Assembly (NCBI GenBank): GCA_038400315.1
Contig: CP151667.1
Span: 1,313,174 to 1,377,173, forward strand
Reading direction: 5' to 3'
Length of the DNA stretch: 64,000 nt
From: Isosphaeraceae bacterium EP7
Lineage (GTDB): Bacteria > Planctomycetota > Planctomycetia > Isosphaerales > Isosphaeraceae
Shown one piece after another: positions 1 to 8,775 of this stretch. The notes under the pieces were generated by a model, which was given only the letters and a program-made list of their open reading frames with translations, made no database searches and had not been told where the DNA came from. Numbering within the stretch: the stretch's first letter is position 1; the number at the start of each line of letters is the position of its first letter. Made by a program: the position numbers and the translations under genes.

Positions 1-2726
1 TCGGCCCCGACGGGCTGCTCTACTTCAGCGTGGGCGACCGCGGCATGAACGTGAAGACGCCCGATGGCAAGTCGGTCATACGCACCGACACCGGGGTTGT
101 CCTGCGATGTAACCCCGACGGCACGAACCTGGAGATCTTCGCCACCGGCCTGCGCAACCCTCAGGAGCTGGCCTTCGACGAGTTCGGCAACCTCTTCACC
201 GGCGACAACAACAGTGACTCGGGCGACAAGGCCCGCTGGGTCTACCTGGTCGAGGGCTCCGACAGCGGCTGGCGCATCGGATATCAGTACATCGAGGTCC
301 CGAATAGCCGCGGTCCGTGGAACTCCGAGAAGCTCTGGTATCCCCAGTTCCAGGGGCAGGCCGCCTACCTCGTGCCCCCCATCGCCAACCTGGCCGACGG
401 GCCCTCGGGCCTGACCTATCACCCGGGCACCTCGCGGTTGGGCGAATCGGCCCGTGGTAAGTTCTTCATGGCCGACTTTCGCGGCGCGAGCGGCCAGAGC
501 GGCGTGCGTTCCTTCGGCGTGAAGCCCAAGGGAGCCGGCTTCGAACTGGTCGACAGCAAGCAATATGTCTGGTCGATCCTGGCGACCGACGTCGATTTCG
601 GCCCCGACGGGGCCCTCTACATCAGCGATTGGGTGCAGGGGTGGAGCAAGCCCGGCAAAGGCCGAATCTATCGGATTTCCGAGACCTCAACCGTCGCCGA
701 GGCCGAGGTCAGGGAAGTTCAGACCCTCATCCGCGAAGGATTCGACGGCAAGTCCGCCGCGGAGTTGGTGACGCTGCTCGGCCACGCCGATATGCGAGTG
801 CGTCAGGAAGCCCAGTTCTCCCTCGCCTCGCGTGCGAATGAGGCGATTCCCGCTTTCGCCGGCGCCCTGGCCGGAGATCGTCGGATGGCCCGCGTCCATG
901 CGGTCTGGGGCCTGGGACAGGTCGGCCGAGAGAAGCCCGAAGCCCTGAAGCCCGTCGTCGAGGTGCTCAAGGATGCCGATCCGGAGATCCGAGCCCAGGC
1001 GGCCCGCGTCGTCGGCGATGCCCACCTCGGCGACGCGACCGATCCGTTGATTTCTCTGCTCGCCGACCCGAGCGACCGCGTCCGCTCGCTCGCGGCGATC
1101 GCGCTGGGCAAGCTCGGCGGTGACCATCGGGTCATCGCTCCCGTCCTCTCCATGTTGAAGGTGAATGGCGACAAGGATCCGGTCCTCAGGCACGCGGGTG
1201 TCATGGCCCTGGCCGGCGTCTCCCAGGCCGATGCACTCGCAGAGGCCGAGGCTGATCCGTCGGCCTCCGCACGGATGGGCGTCTTGCTCTCCTATCGGAG
1301 GAGCGGGAATCCCAGGATCGCAGCCTTCCTCGGCGACAGCGACCTGTTGCTCGTCCTTGAAGCCGCCCGCGCTATCAATGACGTGCCGATCCCGGGGGCC
1401 ACCGCACCGCTGGCCGCCCTCGCGGCGCGGCCGACGAACTTCGAGCTGGCTTCCCGTCGGGTCGTCAACGCGAACCTGATGCCCATCACTCCCGAGACGG
1501 ACCTCGCCCGCGAAGCGCTTTTCCGCCGGGTCGTCAACGCGAACCTGACGCTCGGAACCAGCGAGGCGGCCCTTGCCCTAGTCGCCCTGGCTGCGCACAT
1601 CGGGACGCCCGAGTCGATCCGGATCGACGCCATCGAGGCGCTCGGCGTGTGGGCCAAACCTTCGGGCCGAGACCGGGTCACTGGCCTCTGGCGTCCGATT
1701 GCCGAGCGGTCGGCCGAACCTGCGTCCAAGGCCCTGGCGTCGAGTGCGGCCGACCTGCTCCGTGACCGCTCTTCGAAGGTCGTTCGTGCGACGGCCGAGG
1801 CCATCGGCCGCCTGAAGATCCGCGGTAAGTCGTCCGCGCTCGCGTCCCTGGTGACCTCCGGGAAACCGCCTGCCGCATCGGACGAGGTCCGCGCCACGGC
1901 TTTGCGGGCACTGGCGGAACTCGACGGCCCTGATCTTGGTGCCGCCGTCGCATTCGCGGTCGCCGACCCTTCGGACGTTGTCCGATCTGAAGGGATCGCG
2001 CTTCTCGGCCGGCTCTCCCCCGATCTCGCGGTGGAGACCCTGGGCGGCGTCCTGGAAGGCGGCAAGACCTCTGACAAGCAATCCGCCATTGCGGCCCTCG
2101 GCCGCCTGAAGACCCCCGAGGCCTCGAAGGTGCTTTCGGGCTGGCTCGACCGCTGGGACACGGGAAGGGTCCCGGCCGAGCTTGAGCTGGACCTGGCCGA
2201 CGCCGTCAAGCAGTCGGGAAATGCGGCCCTGGCCGAAGCACTGGTCCGAATCGACGCGAAGCGGTCGAAGGACGACCCCCTATCCGCTTATCGCGAGTGC
2301 CTGGTTGGTGGCAACTCGGGGCGTGGACGCTCGATCTTCCTCCAGAAGGCGGAAGCCTCCTGCCTGCGTTGCCACAAGGTCGAGGGGGGCGGCGGCGAGG
2401 TCGGCCCGAATCTCGACGGGATCGCCAAGAAGGTCGACCGTCGGCACTTGCTCGAGGCCATCGTCCTGCCCAACGCCAAGATTGCCGAAGGGTTCGAGAC
2501 ATTGGTCGTGGCCCTGGCCGATGGTCAGGTCGTCACGGGCATCCTCAGGAAGGAAGACTCGACGACGCTGACGCTCATCACCCCCGAGGCCAAGCTCGTC
2601 GACATCAAGAAGGCCGACGTCGAGGAACGCACGCGCGGGGCCTCGGCGATGCCGACCGACGTCGTCACCAAGCTCTCCAAGGCCGAGATTCGCGACCTGG
2701 TCGAATATCTCGGCGGCCTGAAATAA
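1..2726 (+). CDS. PVC-type membrane-bound dehydrogenase: beta-propeller, HEAT repeats and cytochrome c (5' partial)
   Basis: The reading frame is open from the first bases of the window (GPDGLLYFSVGDRG precedes the first ATG), so the N-terminus lies upstream. The first ~220 residues resemble the PQQ/glucose-sorbosone dehydrogenase-like beta-propeller of planctomycete 'PVC-type heme-binding' proteins. A long alpha-helical HEAT-repeat section follows. Near nucleotide 2361 there is one c-type heme motif, CLRCH, followed by GPNLDGIA and the usual C-terminal small domain (DGQVVTGILRKED). The product is probably exported and may oxidise a sugar or alcohol with transfer of electrons to its own heme, but the substrate cannot be read from the sequence. 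The HEAT section contains an exact 22-bp direct repeat encoding RRVVNANL twice. The stop is followed after 45 bp by a CBM9-like gene on the same strand, possibly co-transcribed. Confidence 0.85.
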   Translation, partial: GPDGLLYFSVGDRGMNVKTPDGKSVIRTDTGVVLRCNPDGTNLEIFATGLRNPQELAFDEFGNLFTGDNNSDSGDKARWVYLVEGSDSGWRIGYQYIEVPNSRGPWNSEKLWYPQFQGQAAYLVPPIANLADGPSGLTYHPGTSRLGESARGKFFMADFRGASGQSGVRSFGVKPKGAGFELVDSKQYVWSILATDVDFGPDGALYISDWVQGWSKPGKGRIYRISETSTVAEAEVREVQTLIREGFDGKSAAELVTLLGHADMRVRQEAQFSLASRANEAIPAFAGALAGDRRMARVHAVWGLGQVGREKPEALKPVVEVLKDADPEIRAQAARVVGDAHLGDATDPLISLLADPSDRVRSLAAIALGKLGGDHRVIAPVLSMLKVNGDKDPVLRHAGVMALAGVSQADALAEAEADPSASARMGVLLSYRRSGNPRIAAFLGDSDLLLVLEAARAINDVPIPGATAPLAALAARPTNFELASRRVVNANLMPITPETDLAREALFRRVVNANLTLGTSEAALALVALAAHIGTPESIRIDAIEALGVWAKPSGRDRVTGLWRPIAERSAEPASKALASSAADLLRDRSSKVVRATAEAIGRLKIRGKSSALASLVTSGKPPAASDEVRATALRALAELDGPDLGAAVAFAVADPSDVVRSEGIALLGRLSPDLAVETLGGVLEGGKTSDKQSAIAALGRLKTPEASKVLSGWLDRWDTGRVPAELELDLADAVKQSGNAALAEALVRIDAKRSKDDPLSAYRECLVGGNSGRGRSIFLQKAEASCLRCHKVEGGGGEVGPNLDGIAKKVDRRHLLEAIVLPNAKIAEGFETLVVALADGQVVTGILRKEDSTTLTLITPEAKLVDIKKADVEERTRGASAMPTDVVTKLSKAEIRDLVEYLGGLK
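1458..1548 (+). repeat. 22-bp exact direct repeat (1458-1479 and 1527-1548) inside the HEAT region
   Basis: Two identical 22-bp copies lie 69 bp apart (start to start), exactly 23 codons and in frame. Both encode RRVVNANL. This looks like a short in-frame segmental duplication of one helical repeat unit, now diverged outside the core. Confidence 0.75.
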
Positions 2727-2771
2727 CAGCTCGATTACGCGACTTGATCGGCCAAGGACCTGGAAGGACTG

Positions 2772-3824
2772 ATGATGACATTCGCTTGCGCGGCCATGGT
2801 CTCGCTCCTCGTTTCCGCCCCCCCCGGTGCCGGCGCCCCGGCCCATCCCAAAGGGTACGTCTGCCGGCGCGCCGCCGAGCCGATCGTGGTCGACGGCAAG
2901 CTCGGCGATGCGTCGTGGGCCGATGCCCCGTGGACCGATACCTTCGTGGACATCGAGGGGGACAAGAAGCCAAAACCCCGCTTCAAGACCCGGGCGAAGA
3001 TGCTCTGGGACGACCAGTACCTCTACATCGCCGCCGACATGGAAGAGCCCCACGTCTGGGGGACCTTGACCAAGCACGACTCGGTCATCTTCCAGGACAA
3101 CGACTTCGAAGTCTTCATCGACCCCGACTCTGATAATCAGAACTACGGAGAGCTGGAGATTAATGCGCTCAACACCGAGTGGGATCTCTTTCTCCCCAAG
3201 GCCTATCGCGATGGCGGCCCGGCACTCAACTCATGGGAGATTCCGGGCCTGAAGAAAGGCGTCAACGTCCGCGGCACGCTGAACGATCCCAAGGACACGG
3301 ACGAGGGCTGGTCGGTCGAGATGGCCATCCCCTGGTCGGTCTGGCGCGAGCACACCAAGCAGGCCCTTCCCCCGCGCGAGGGAGACCAGTGGCGCATCAA
3401 CTTCTCACGCGTCGAGTGGCACCACGAGCTGGTCGACGACAAGTACCGCAAAGTGCCCAACACCAAGGAAGACAACTGGGTCTGGTCGCCGCAGGAGGCG
3501 GTCGACATGCACCGGCCCGAGACCTGGGGCTACCTCCAGTTCACCGGCAAGTCGGGCAATGTCCCCTTCAGGCCCGATCCGACACTCGCCGCCCGGAATC
3601 TGCTCATGAAGATCTACTGGGCCCAGAAGCCGTATCACGGCGAGCACAAGAATTGGGCCGAGACGCTGAAGGATCTGAAGATCGAACTGCCCGAGGGTGT
3701 CCCCGCGCCGACGATTCGCCTGACCAAAGACGGATATGAAGCCACCATCCCCCTAGCGGCCGAGATCGGCGGTCCGCTGACGATCTCGCAAGACTCCCGC
3801 TTCGGCTCCGGCATCGCGAAGTAA
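2772..3824 (+). CDS. secreted carbohydrate-binding family 9-like protein
   Basis: A 350-residue protein with an N-terminal hydrophobic stretch (FACAAMVSLLVSAPPGAGAPA) that reads as a signal peptide. The body matches the CBM9-like fold seen in many bacterial secreted proteins: EPIVVDGKLGDASW near residue 35, WDDQYLYIAADMEEP near residue 78, then NDFEVFIDPDSDNQNYGELEINA and GWSVEMAIPWSVW. In this family the domain binds carbohydrate or is a stand-alone extracellular module; no catalytic residues are evident. The start ATG at 2772 has GGAAGGA 4-10 bases upstream; an ATG directly after it is an equally possible start. It follows the PVC dehydrogenase by 45 bp and may share its transcript, which would fit a role in polysaccharide or sugar use. 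A strong hairpin follows the stop. Confidence 0.8.
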   Translation: MMTFACAAMVSLLVSAPPGAGAPAHPKGYVCRRAAEPIVVDGKLGDASWADAPWTDTFVDIEGDKKPKPRFKTRAKMLWDDQYLYIAADMEEPHVWGTLTKHDSVIFQDNDFEVFIDPDSDNQNYGELEINALNTEWDLFLPKAYRDGGPALNSWEIPGLKKGVNVRGTLNDPKDTDEGWSVEMAIPWSVWREHTKQALPPREGDQWRINFSRVEWHHELVDDKYRKVPNTKEDNWVWSPQEAVDMHRPETWGYLQFTGKSGNVPFRPDPTLAARNLLMKIYWAQKPYHGEHKNWAETLKDLKIELPEGVPAPTIRLTKDGYEATIPLAAEIGGPLTISQDSRFGSGIAK

Positions 3825-3839
3825 ATTCGTTGAACGAGA

Positions 3840-3868
3840 CCCCGATCGCGATGGTGGCGCGATCGGGG
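3840..3868. terminator. GC-rich hairpin between convergent genes
   Basis: Perfect 11-bp stem CCCCGATCGCG / CGCGATCGGGG with a 7-base loop, located between the CBM9-like gene and the convergent DJ-1 gene. A clear U-tract is absent (it is followed by a G run), so termination strength is uncertain. Confidence 0.6.
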
Positions 3869-3881
3869 TGGGGGGGGTAGA

Positions 3882-4418
3882 TCAGCTCTTGGCCGGCTCG
3901 GACATGGCCGCGAAAATACCCTTCATGAATTCGGGAAGGTCATCCGGGGTGCGGCTGGTGACGATGTTGCCGTCGCGGACGCAGGCGGCGTCTTCCCAGA
4001 CCCCGCCAGCATTGACGACATCGTCGCGGATCGCGAAGAAACCGGTGACGCGCTTGCCCTTCAGGCAATGCGCCGAGCAGAGCATCCAGGGGCCGTGACA
4101 GATTGCCGCGAGCACCTTACTCTGCTTGGCCGCTTGGGTGACCAGGTCGACCATCGACGGATGTCGGCGCATGTGGTCGGGAGAATACCCTCCCGGGATG
4201 ACGATGGCATCGAAGTCGTCGGCCGTGACTTCTGTGGAGGCGGTGTCGGACTTGGCCGGATAGCCGTGCTTCGAGGCATAAGTCTCGCCGGCCTTTGGCC
4301 CGACGATCCTGACGTTGCAGCCGGCCTCGCGGAGCCGTAGGACCGGATACCAGAGCTCCAGGTCTTCGTAGAACTTCTCGACCAGAACGGCGACGCGCTT
4401 GCCTTGGACCGCTTCCAT
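3882..4418 (-). CDS. DJ-1/PfpI family protein (type 1 glutamine amidotransferase-like)
   Basis: A 178-residue protein of the PfpI/DJ-1 superfamily. It opens with GKRVAVLVEKFYEDLELWYPVLRLREAG, has the acidic/PGGYSPD segment in the middle, and carries the nucleophile elbow AAICHGPWML with a Cys-His pair. Family members are reported as intracellular proteases, deglycases or stress chaperones; the substrate here is unknown. Length agrees with PfpI (about 170 residues). The start lies 6 bp after the stop of the upstream epimerase gene on the same strand, so the two form an operon. No membrane segment or signal peptide is visible; a cytoplasmic role is expected. Confidence 0.87.
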   Translation of the reverse strand: MEAVQGKRVAVLVEKFYEDLELWYPVLRLREAGCNVRIVGPKAGETYASKHGYPAKSDTASTEVTADDFDAIVIPGGYSPDHMRRHPSMVDLVTQAAKQSKVLAAICHGPWMLCSAHCLKGKRVTGFFAIRDDVVNAGGVWEDAACVRDGNIVTSRTPDDLPEFMKGIFAAMSEPAKS

Positions 4419-4424
4419 CGTCGG

Positions 4425-5441
4425 TTAGCTCCCTGATGCCGGGCTTGTCGAGGCGATCAGGTCGGCGACCGCCGCCTTGAGCCCCGCTTCGGTGGTGAAT
4501 TTCGGTTGATAACCCAGCACACGCCGGGCCTTCTCGATCGAGTAGTCCAGATTCAGGCCCAGGAATTTGTACCGCGCCTTGTTGACCAGCGGGGGGTGGG
4601 GCGATTTTCGCCGCTTGGCCCCGCGCTCCATCAAGACGGCCAGGGTCCAGGCCAGCCAGAGCGGAATTTTCCGTCGCGGCGGCTTCAGGCCGGCCAGTGT
4701 GGCGACCGTCCCCACGAATTTACGCTTGCTCACGCGGACGCCGTCGGTGACGTTGAAGACCTCACCGATCGCACCTGGCGTCTCGGCGGCCAGGAAGATC
4801 GCCTGCACCAGGTTCTTCACGTAGATGCAGTTGAGCGCCTGCTCGCCCGACCCGAAGTAGGCGAACCGGCCATTTCGAAGGTTGGTCAGCAGCTTGGGGA
4901 GCACCGTCCGGTCACGCTCTCCGTAGATGAAGCCGGGGCGGACCACGGCGACCGGCAATTTCCTCGTCTTGAAGAATTCCAGCGCGAGCAGCTCGGCCTC
5001 GGTCTTCGACCGCGTGTAGGGGTCGAGCGACTGCGCAGCCGGGGGAGTCGTCTCGTCGGTGCCGAAATGGTCGCGTCCCTCGTAGACTCCCAGCGAGCTG
5101 ACATGGACGAATCGCTCGACCCCTTCGTCGGCGGCGGCCTCCAGCAGGAGCTTGAAAGCGTCGACGTTAATCTTGCGGAATTCTTCCAGGGTTCCCCAGT
5201 CGCCGACCTTGGCGGCGCAGTTGAACACCCAATCGACGCCCTTGACTCCTCGACGAAGGGCGTCCGCGTCGGCCAGGTCGCCCTCGATCTTCTCGACGCC
5301 CCATTGGTCGAGCAGCTTGGTGTCGCTCGATGCCCGCACCAGGGCCCGGACTCGATGGCCTCGGGCTAGGGCCTCCTCGACAACGTGGCTGCCGACCAGG
5401 CCGGTCCCCCCGGTGATGAAAATCGTCTTGGGCTCGCTCAT
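4425..5441 (-). CDS. NAD(P)-dependent epimerase/dehydratase (extended SDR)
   Basis: An extended short-chain dehydrogenase of about 338 residues. The nucleotide-binding motif TGGTGLVGSHV lies at the very N-terminus, followed by the acidic segment GDLAD, FNCAAKVG, VSSLGVYEG and the catalytic YTRSK (YxxxK). The C-terminal half resembles the 3-beta-hydroxysteroid dehydrogenase/isomerase-like group of NAD-dependent epimerases; the substrate may be a nucleotide sugar or a polycyclic alcohol and cannot be decided. An upstream in-frame ATG would add 30 unconserved residues, so MSEPKTIFITGG (start 5441) is chosen because the Rossmann strand begins right after it. It is the first gene of a two-gene minus-strand operon with the DJ-1 gene. 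Confidence 0.88.
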   Translation of the reverse strand: MSEPKTIFITGGTGLVGSHVVEEALARGHRVRALVRASSDTKLLDQWGVEKIEGDLADADALRRGVKGVDWVFNCAAKVGDWGTLEEFRKINVDAFKLLLEAAADEGVERFVHVSSLGVYEGRDHFGTDETTPPAAQSLDPYTRSKTEAELLALEFFKTRKLPVAVVRPGFIYGERDRTVLPKLLTNLRNGRFAYFGSGEQALNCIYVKNLVQAIFLAAETPGAIGEVFNVTDGVRVSKRKFVGTVATLAGLKPPRRKIPLWLAWTLAVLMERGAKRRKSPHPPLVNKARYKFLGLNLDYSIEKARRVLGYQPKFTTEAGLKAAVADLIASTSPASGS

Positions 5442-5758
5442 CTCGGTTGGCCTCGCCACGATCGGGTGCCTGAGGCCCGCTCGACATGGGTCGGGCGATG
5501 ACCTGCGGCTCGATCCGATCGCGTTAATCATGACACACGGGCGCGGGCCGCGGGGCGAGAGGCCGGGTTCGTCTCAATCTCCAACATGGGGTGGCCAAGG
5601 GACTCGAGGCTTCCGTACACTGTCTGGTCTCGTCCGCGCGGATTGGGAGATGGTCCCGACTGGTACGCGGCACGGATTGACAGCCTGGTCGGGCCGGCCT
5701 AGCATGCCATGGCCCGTTCCGGACGTAGGGCACGCCGCTCGCGCGGGGTGAGACAGTC
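5442..5758. other. divergent intergenic region, 317 bp
   Basis: Separates the minus-strand epimerase from the plus-strand DksA-like gene. Apart from the promoter at 5677-5705 for the plus strand, no convincing gene, hairpin or repeat was found. In-frame extensions of the epimerase into it look non-coding. Confidence 0.5.
5677..5705 (+). promoter_or_regulatory. sigma-70-type promoter of the DksA-like/lspA operon
   Basis: TTGACA (perfect -35) and TAGCAT (-10) separated by exactly 17 bases. The predicted transcript starts near 5712, about 47 bases before the ATG at 5759. Confidence 0.65.
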
Positions 5759-6148
5759 ATGGCCGGGGCCCTGAAGACCGAAGAAGTCGAGTCCTTTCGC
5801 AAGGCCCTCACGGATTTGCGTTCCAGGTTGCGCGGCGACCTCGACCAGATGACCGATGAAGCCCTGATGCGTAACCAGCCCGAGAGTTCGGGCAACCTCT
5901 CCAACGTCCCGATGCACATGGCCGACGTCGGGACTGAGGCCTACGATCAGGAATTCACGCTCAGCCTGATCGAGAACGAGCAGGGCACCCTCGAGCTGAT
6001 CCACGATGCGCTGGCCCGCGTCGAGGCCGGCACCTTCGGCCGATGTGCCGAGTGCGGCCAGCCGATTGCCAAGGCCAGGCTCCAGGCGATTCCCTACACG
6101 CCCTATTGCATCGAATGCGCCAGGGCCCAGGAGGAGAGGCAAGGATGA
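5759..6148 (+). CDS. TraR/DksA family zinc-finger protein
   Basis: A 129-residue DksA/TraR-family protein. The N-terminal half is helical and probably coiled coil (KALTDLRSRLRGDLDQMTDEAL). The C-terminal four-cysteine zinc finger is complete: C96, C99, C117 and C120 (CAECG ... CIEC). DksA relatives bind the secondary channel of RNA polymerase and modulate initiation; the length and fold suggest a DksA-like regulator, though the coiled-coil-tip acidic residues of true DksA are not obvious. The stop overlaps the lspA start (ATGA), indicating translational coupling, an arrangement also seen in other bacteria. A strong promoter precedes the gene. Confidence 0.85.
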   Translation: MAGALKTEEVESFRKALTDLRSRLRGDLDQMTDEALMRNQPESSGNLSNVPMHMADVGTEAYDQEFTLSLIENEQGTLELIHDALARVEAGTFGRCAECGQPIAKARLQAIPYTPYCIECARAQEERQG

Positions 6149-6678
6149 GGTCAGCCGTGCCGCTCTCCCGTTGGATCTTGTTCTGGACGATTGCACTGGG
6201 GGGCGCGGCCTTCGACCTCGCGACCAAGGCGGCCATCTTCCGCAGCGTCGGCCCGCCCGGCTCGCCGCCGGTCCAGATCGTGCACGATATCCTGGAACTG
6301 AGAACTAGCCATAACCCCGGTGCTCTCTGGGGCTTCGGGCGTAGCATGCCTTACAGCAGCCTGGTATTCGCCGGCCTTTCGGTCGTCGCCGCGGCGGCGA
6401 TCGTCTACTGGCTTTTTATCAAGGGGCACGCGACCGACCGGCGGCTGACGGTGGCCCTGGCGCTCATCATGGCCGGCGCCCTTGGCAACTGTTACGACCG
6501 GATCAGGCTGGGATATGTCCGGGACTTCGTCTACTTTCACGTCGACGCGATCAACTTCGATTGCGCCATCTTCAACTTCGCCGATAACATGCTCGTCGTG
6601 GGCGCCTGCCTGCTGATGCTCCTGGCGCTTCGACCCGAGGAGCCGGTTCCGGCCGAGGCTGCCGAGCTGGTGGCCTGA
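6145..6678 (+). CDS. lspA: lipoprotein signal peptidase II
   Basis: A 177-residue polytopic membrane protein of the signal peptidase II family, which cleaves the signal peptide of prolipoproteins after diacylglyceryl transfer. Both catalytic aspartate motifs are present: GNCYDRIRLGYVRDFV and FNFADNML. Four hydrophobic segments are visible. The ATG at 6145 overlaps the preceding TGA and has AGGAG/AGG sequences just upstream; the open frame extends further upstream, but that extension lies within the DksA-like gene. Length is normal for LspA (about 160-180). It would process lipoproteins such as the small one encoded at 20770-20991. Confidence 0.93.
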   Translation: MRSAVPLSRWILFWTIALGGAAFDLATKAAIFRSVGPPGSPPVQIVHDILELRTSHNPGALWGFGRSMPYSSLVFAGLSVVAAAAIVYWLFIKGHATDRRLTVALALIMAGALGNCYDRIRLGYVRDFVYFHVDAINFDCAIFNFADNMLVVGACLLMLLALRPEEPVPAEAAELVA

Positions 6679-6683
6679 CGGAT

Positions 6684-6699
6684 CCCGGCGACGGGTTTT
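6684..6699 (+). terminator. short hairpin with T-run after lspA
   Basis: CCCG-GCGA-CGGG followed by TTTT, directly after the lspA stop and before the convergent glnA end. The stem is only 4 bp, so this is a weak call. Confidence 0.35.
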
Positions 6700-6703
6700 C
6701 ATC

Positions 6704-8116
6704 TCAGGCATCGTAGTAGAGCATGAACTCGTACGGATGGGGCCGGATCCGCATCGCCTCGATCTCGTACGTCTTCTTGTACCAGACCCAGGTGTCGATC
6801 ACGTCGGGCGTGAAGACATCGCCTTGAAGCAGGAAGTCGTGGTCGGCCCGCAAGGCATCGAGCGATTCTTCCAGTGACCGGGGTGTGGTGGGCACGTGCT
6901 CGAGTTCGTCGGGCCTCAGGTCGTAGACGTCTTTGTCGAGCGGGTCTCCGGGCCTGATCTTGTTCTGGATCCCGTCGAGCGCCGCCATCAGCATGGCCGA
7001 GAATAGCAGGTAGGGATTGGCCGCCCCGTCGGGCCCGCGATACTCGATCCGCCGACTTCGGGGGTTCGGGCTGTAGATCGGGATCCGGATGATCGCCGAT
7101 CGATTGCGTCGACTGTAGCTCAGCTTCGTCGGCGCATCGAATCCTTCGACGAGACGCTTGTAACTATTCGTCGTGGGATTGGCGAAGGCGCTCAGCGCCT
7201 TGGCGTGCTTCAAGAGCCCGCCGACCGCGTACAGGCCGACGTCCGATAGCCCGGCATAGCCATTGCCGGCCAGCAGCGGGACCTCTCCTTTAAACAAGGC
7301 GAGGTGCGTGTGCATGCCCGAGCCATTGTCGCCGAAGAGCGGCTTGGGCATGAACGTCACGGTCTTGTTCAGGCGCCTGGCCATGTTGCGGATGATGTAT
7401 TTGGCCGTCATCACGCCGTCGGCCATCTCCACGAGCGGGCGCTCGACCAGGTCGATCTCGCACTGGCCGCCGGTGGCCACCTCGTGATAGTGCGCAGACG
7501 TGTCGATACCGCACTCGCCCATCAGTCGGGCCATCTCCGAGCGAAGATCGGAGAGGCTATCCGTGGGAGGGCAGGGGAAGTAGCCCAGCCCCGATCCCGG
7601 CTTGTAGCCGAGGTTCCTGGCCGAGTCGCTCCCGCGGTTCCATGCTCCCTCCTCGGAGTCGACCCGATAGAAGGCTTCATGGCCGCGCTGGTCGAACCGG
7701 ACGCTGTCGAAGACGAAGAATTCCAGCTCGGGAGCCAGCAGGCAGGTGTCGGCGATCCCCGTGCTCCGCATATAGCTCGTCGCCTTGCGGGCGATGTTGC
7801 GCGGGTCTCGGGTGTAATCCTGCTGTGTGATCGGGTCCTGGATGTTGCAGATCATCGTCAGCGTAGGCTGGGCGGTGAACGGGTCAATCAGTGCGGTCTC
7901 TGGCTGCGGGACGACGAGGAGGTCGGCCTCGTTGATCGCCCTCCAGCCGGCGACCGACGAGCCGTCGAAGCCGATCCCGTCTTCGAATGTCTCCTCGGTC
8001 AGGGCATCGGCCGGGATGGAGAAATGCTGCCAGACGCCCGGGAAATCCATGAACCGGAGGTCGACCGTGGTCACCTCGCGTTGACGGATCTGAGCCAAGA
8101 CTTCTTTGGGTGTCAC
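6704..8116 (-). CDS. glnA: type I glutamine synthetase
   Basis: About 470 residues, the size of dodecameric bacterial GSI, which makes glutamine from glutamate, ammonia and ATP. It begins VTPKEVLAQI, where GTG at 8116 has GGCGAGGG upstream; longer in-frame starts add an unconserved basic tail. Typical motifs are the ATP/metal segments (DLRFMDFPGVWQHF, FGDNGSGMHTH) and NRSAIIRIP. Tyr398 in the context VYDLRPDE sits at the position of the adenylylation-loop tyrosine of E. coli GS, so covalent regulation by an adenylyltransferase is plausible. It is a single gene, divergent from a small conserved gene; no glnB or amtB lies beside it here. A TGTCCC/GGGACA dyad at 8160-8180 lies in the leader, of unknown meaning. 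Confidence 0.95.
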   Translation of the reverse strand: MTPKEVLAQIRQREVTTVDLRFMDFPGVWQHFSIPADALTEETFEDGIGFDGSSVAGWRAINEADLLVVPQPETALIDPFTAQPTLTMICNIQDPITQQDYTRDPRNIARKATSYMRSTGIADTCLLAPELEFFVFDSVRFDQRGHEAFYRVDSEEGAWNRGSDSARNLGYKPGSGLGYFPCPPTDSLSDLRSEMARLMGECGIDTSAHYHEVATGGQCEIDLVERPLVEMADGVMTAKYIIRNMARRLNKTVTFMPKPLFGDNGSGMHTHLALFKGEVPLLAGNGYAGLSDVGLYAVGGLLKHAKALSAFANPTTNSYKRLVEGFDAPTKLSYSRRNRSAIIRIPIYSPNPRSRRIEYRGPDGAANPYLLFSAMLMAALDGIQNKIRPGDPLDKDVYDLRPDELEHVPTTPRSLEESLDALRADHDFLLQGDVFTPDVIDTWVWYKKTYEIEAMRIRPHPYEFMLYYDA

Positions 8117-8307
8117 CGCTAGTCGCCCTCGCCCCGGCCCGCGTCCGGGCCCTGCCGATTGTCCCAACAGGATCGGGACATCGTCGCCGTGCGTACAGGC
8201 TACCGAAACCGTTGCGCCCATACCATATCGGGCGCGATCAAACTTGGGTGTTCGACTCCCTCGGAACTCGACGGATCCATCTCGGTCGCCTTTTCTCAAC
8301 ACACTGG

Positions 8308-8336
8308 TTGCAGACACCATCGGTTTTTGCTATTCT
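8308..8336 (+). promoter_or_regulatory. sigma-70-like promoter for the small gene at 8403
   Basis: TTGCAG (-35), 17-base spacer, TATTCT (-10). The predicted start near 8343 gives a leader of about 60 bases ending in a GAGGGG ribosome site. Confidence 0.5.
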
Positions 8337-8402
8337 TCATTTGCTGACATTGAATCTCAATTGCGACGACCAAGCCGGGACATGAGTTCCGAGGGGCGGT
8401 TG

Positions 8403-8717
8403 ATGCGAGCCAAGACCGTACTGGGAACAATCGGCGGGACCGCACCCGAGCAACGGGTCGAGGTGAGCCTGGTGGCCCGGCGCGGGGGCGGCCTCACGAT
8501 CGACCTCTGTGAGCAGCATTTCGCCGAGGGAATCGGCTGGTACGATCAGCGCAGTTTCGCGCTCGATCCCCAGCAATTTCGCCAGATCCAGGCGATGCTC
8601 GGGCTGAGTTCCAGGCAGCTCGAGCAGGCCTCGCAGGAATCCCCCGCCACCTTGCCGTTCCCCGGCCCCTCCGAAGTCGGTGAGTACAGTCGCCCCGCGG
8701 TCGGCGACGCCGTCTGA
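8403..8717 (+). CDS. small conserved-looking hypothetical protein
   Basis: A 104-residue protein of unknown function. GAGGGG lies 6 bases before the ATG at 8403, a better start than the ATG at 8382 or the long upstream extension. The sequence is balanced and soluble (VEVSLVARRGGGLTIDLCEQHFAEGIGW, then LDPQQFRQIQAML) with no membrane segment, signal peptide or metal motif. The last ~30 residues are Pro/Ser-rich and probably disordered. It has its own promoter and ends before a strong terminator, so it is probably monocistronic. No function is proposed. Confidence 0.65.
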   Translation: MRAKTVLGTIGGTAPEQRVEVSLVARRGGGLTIDLCEQHFAEGIGWYDQRSFALDPQQFRQIQAMLGLSSRQLEQASQESPATLPFPGPSEVGEYSRPAVGDAV

Positions 8718-8775
8718 GGCGATCTCGACGACTGCGGATCTGGACACTCAGTGTTTGACCACTCTTCGAAACAAG

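Noticed and set aside
8160-8180. TGTCCC-N9-GGGACA dyad in the glnA leader as a regulatory RNA
   Set aside because: Too short and isolated to support a riboswitch or glutamine-sensing RNA; could be chance.
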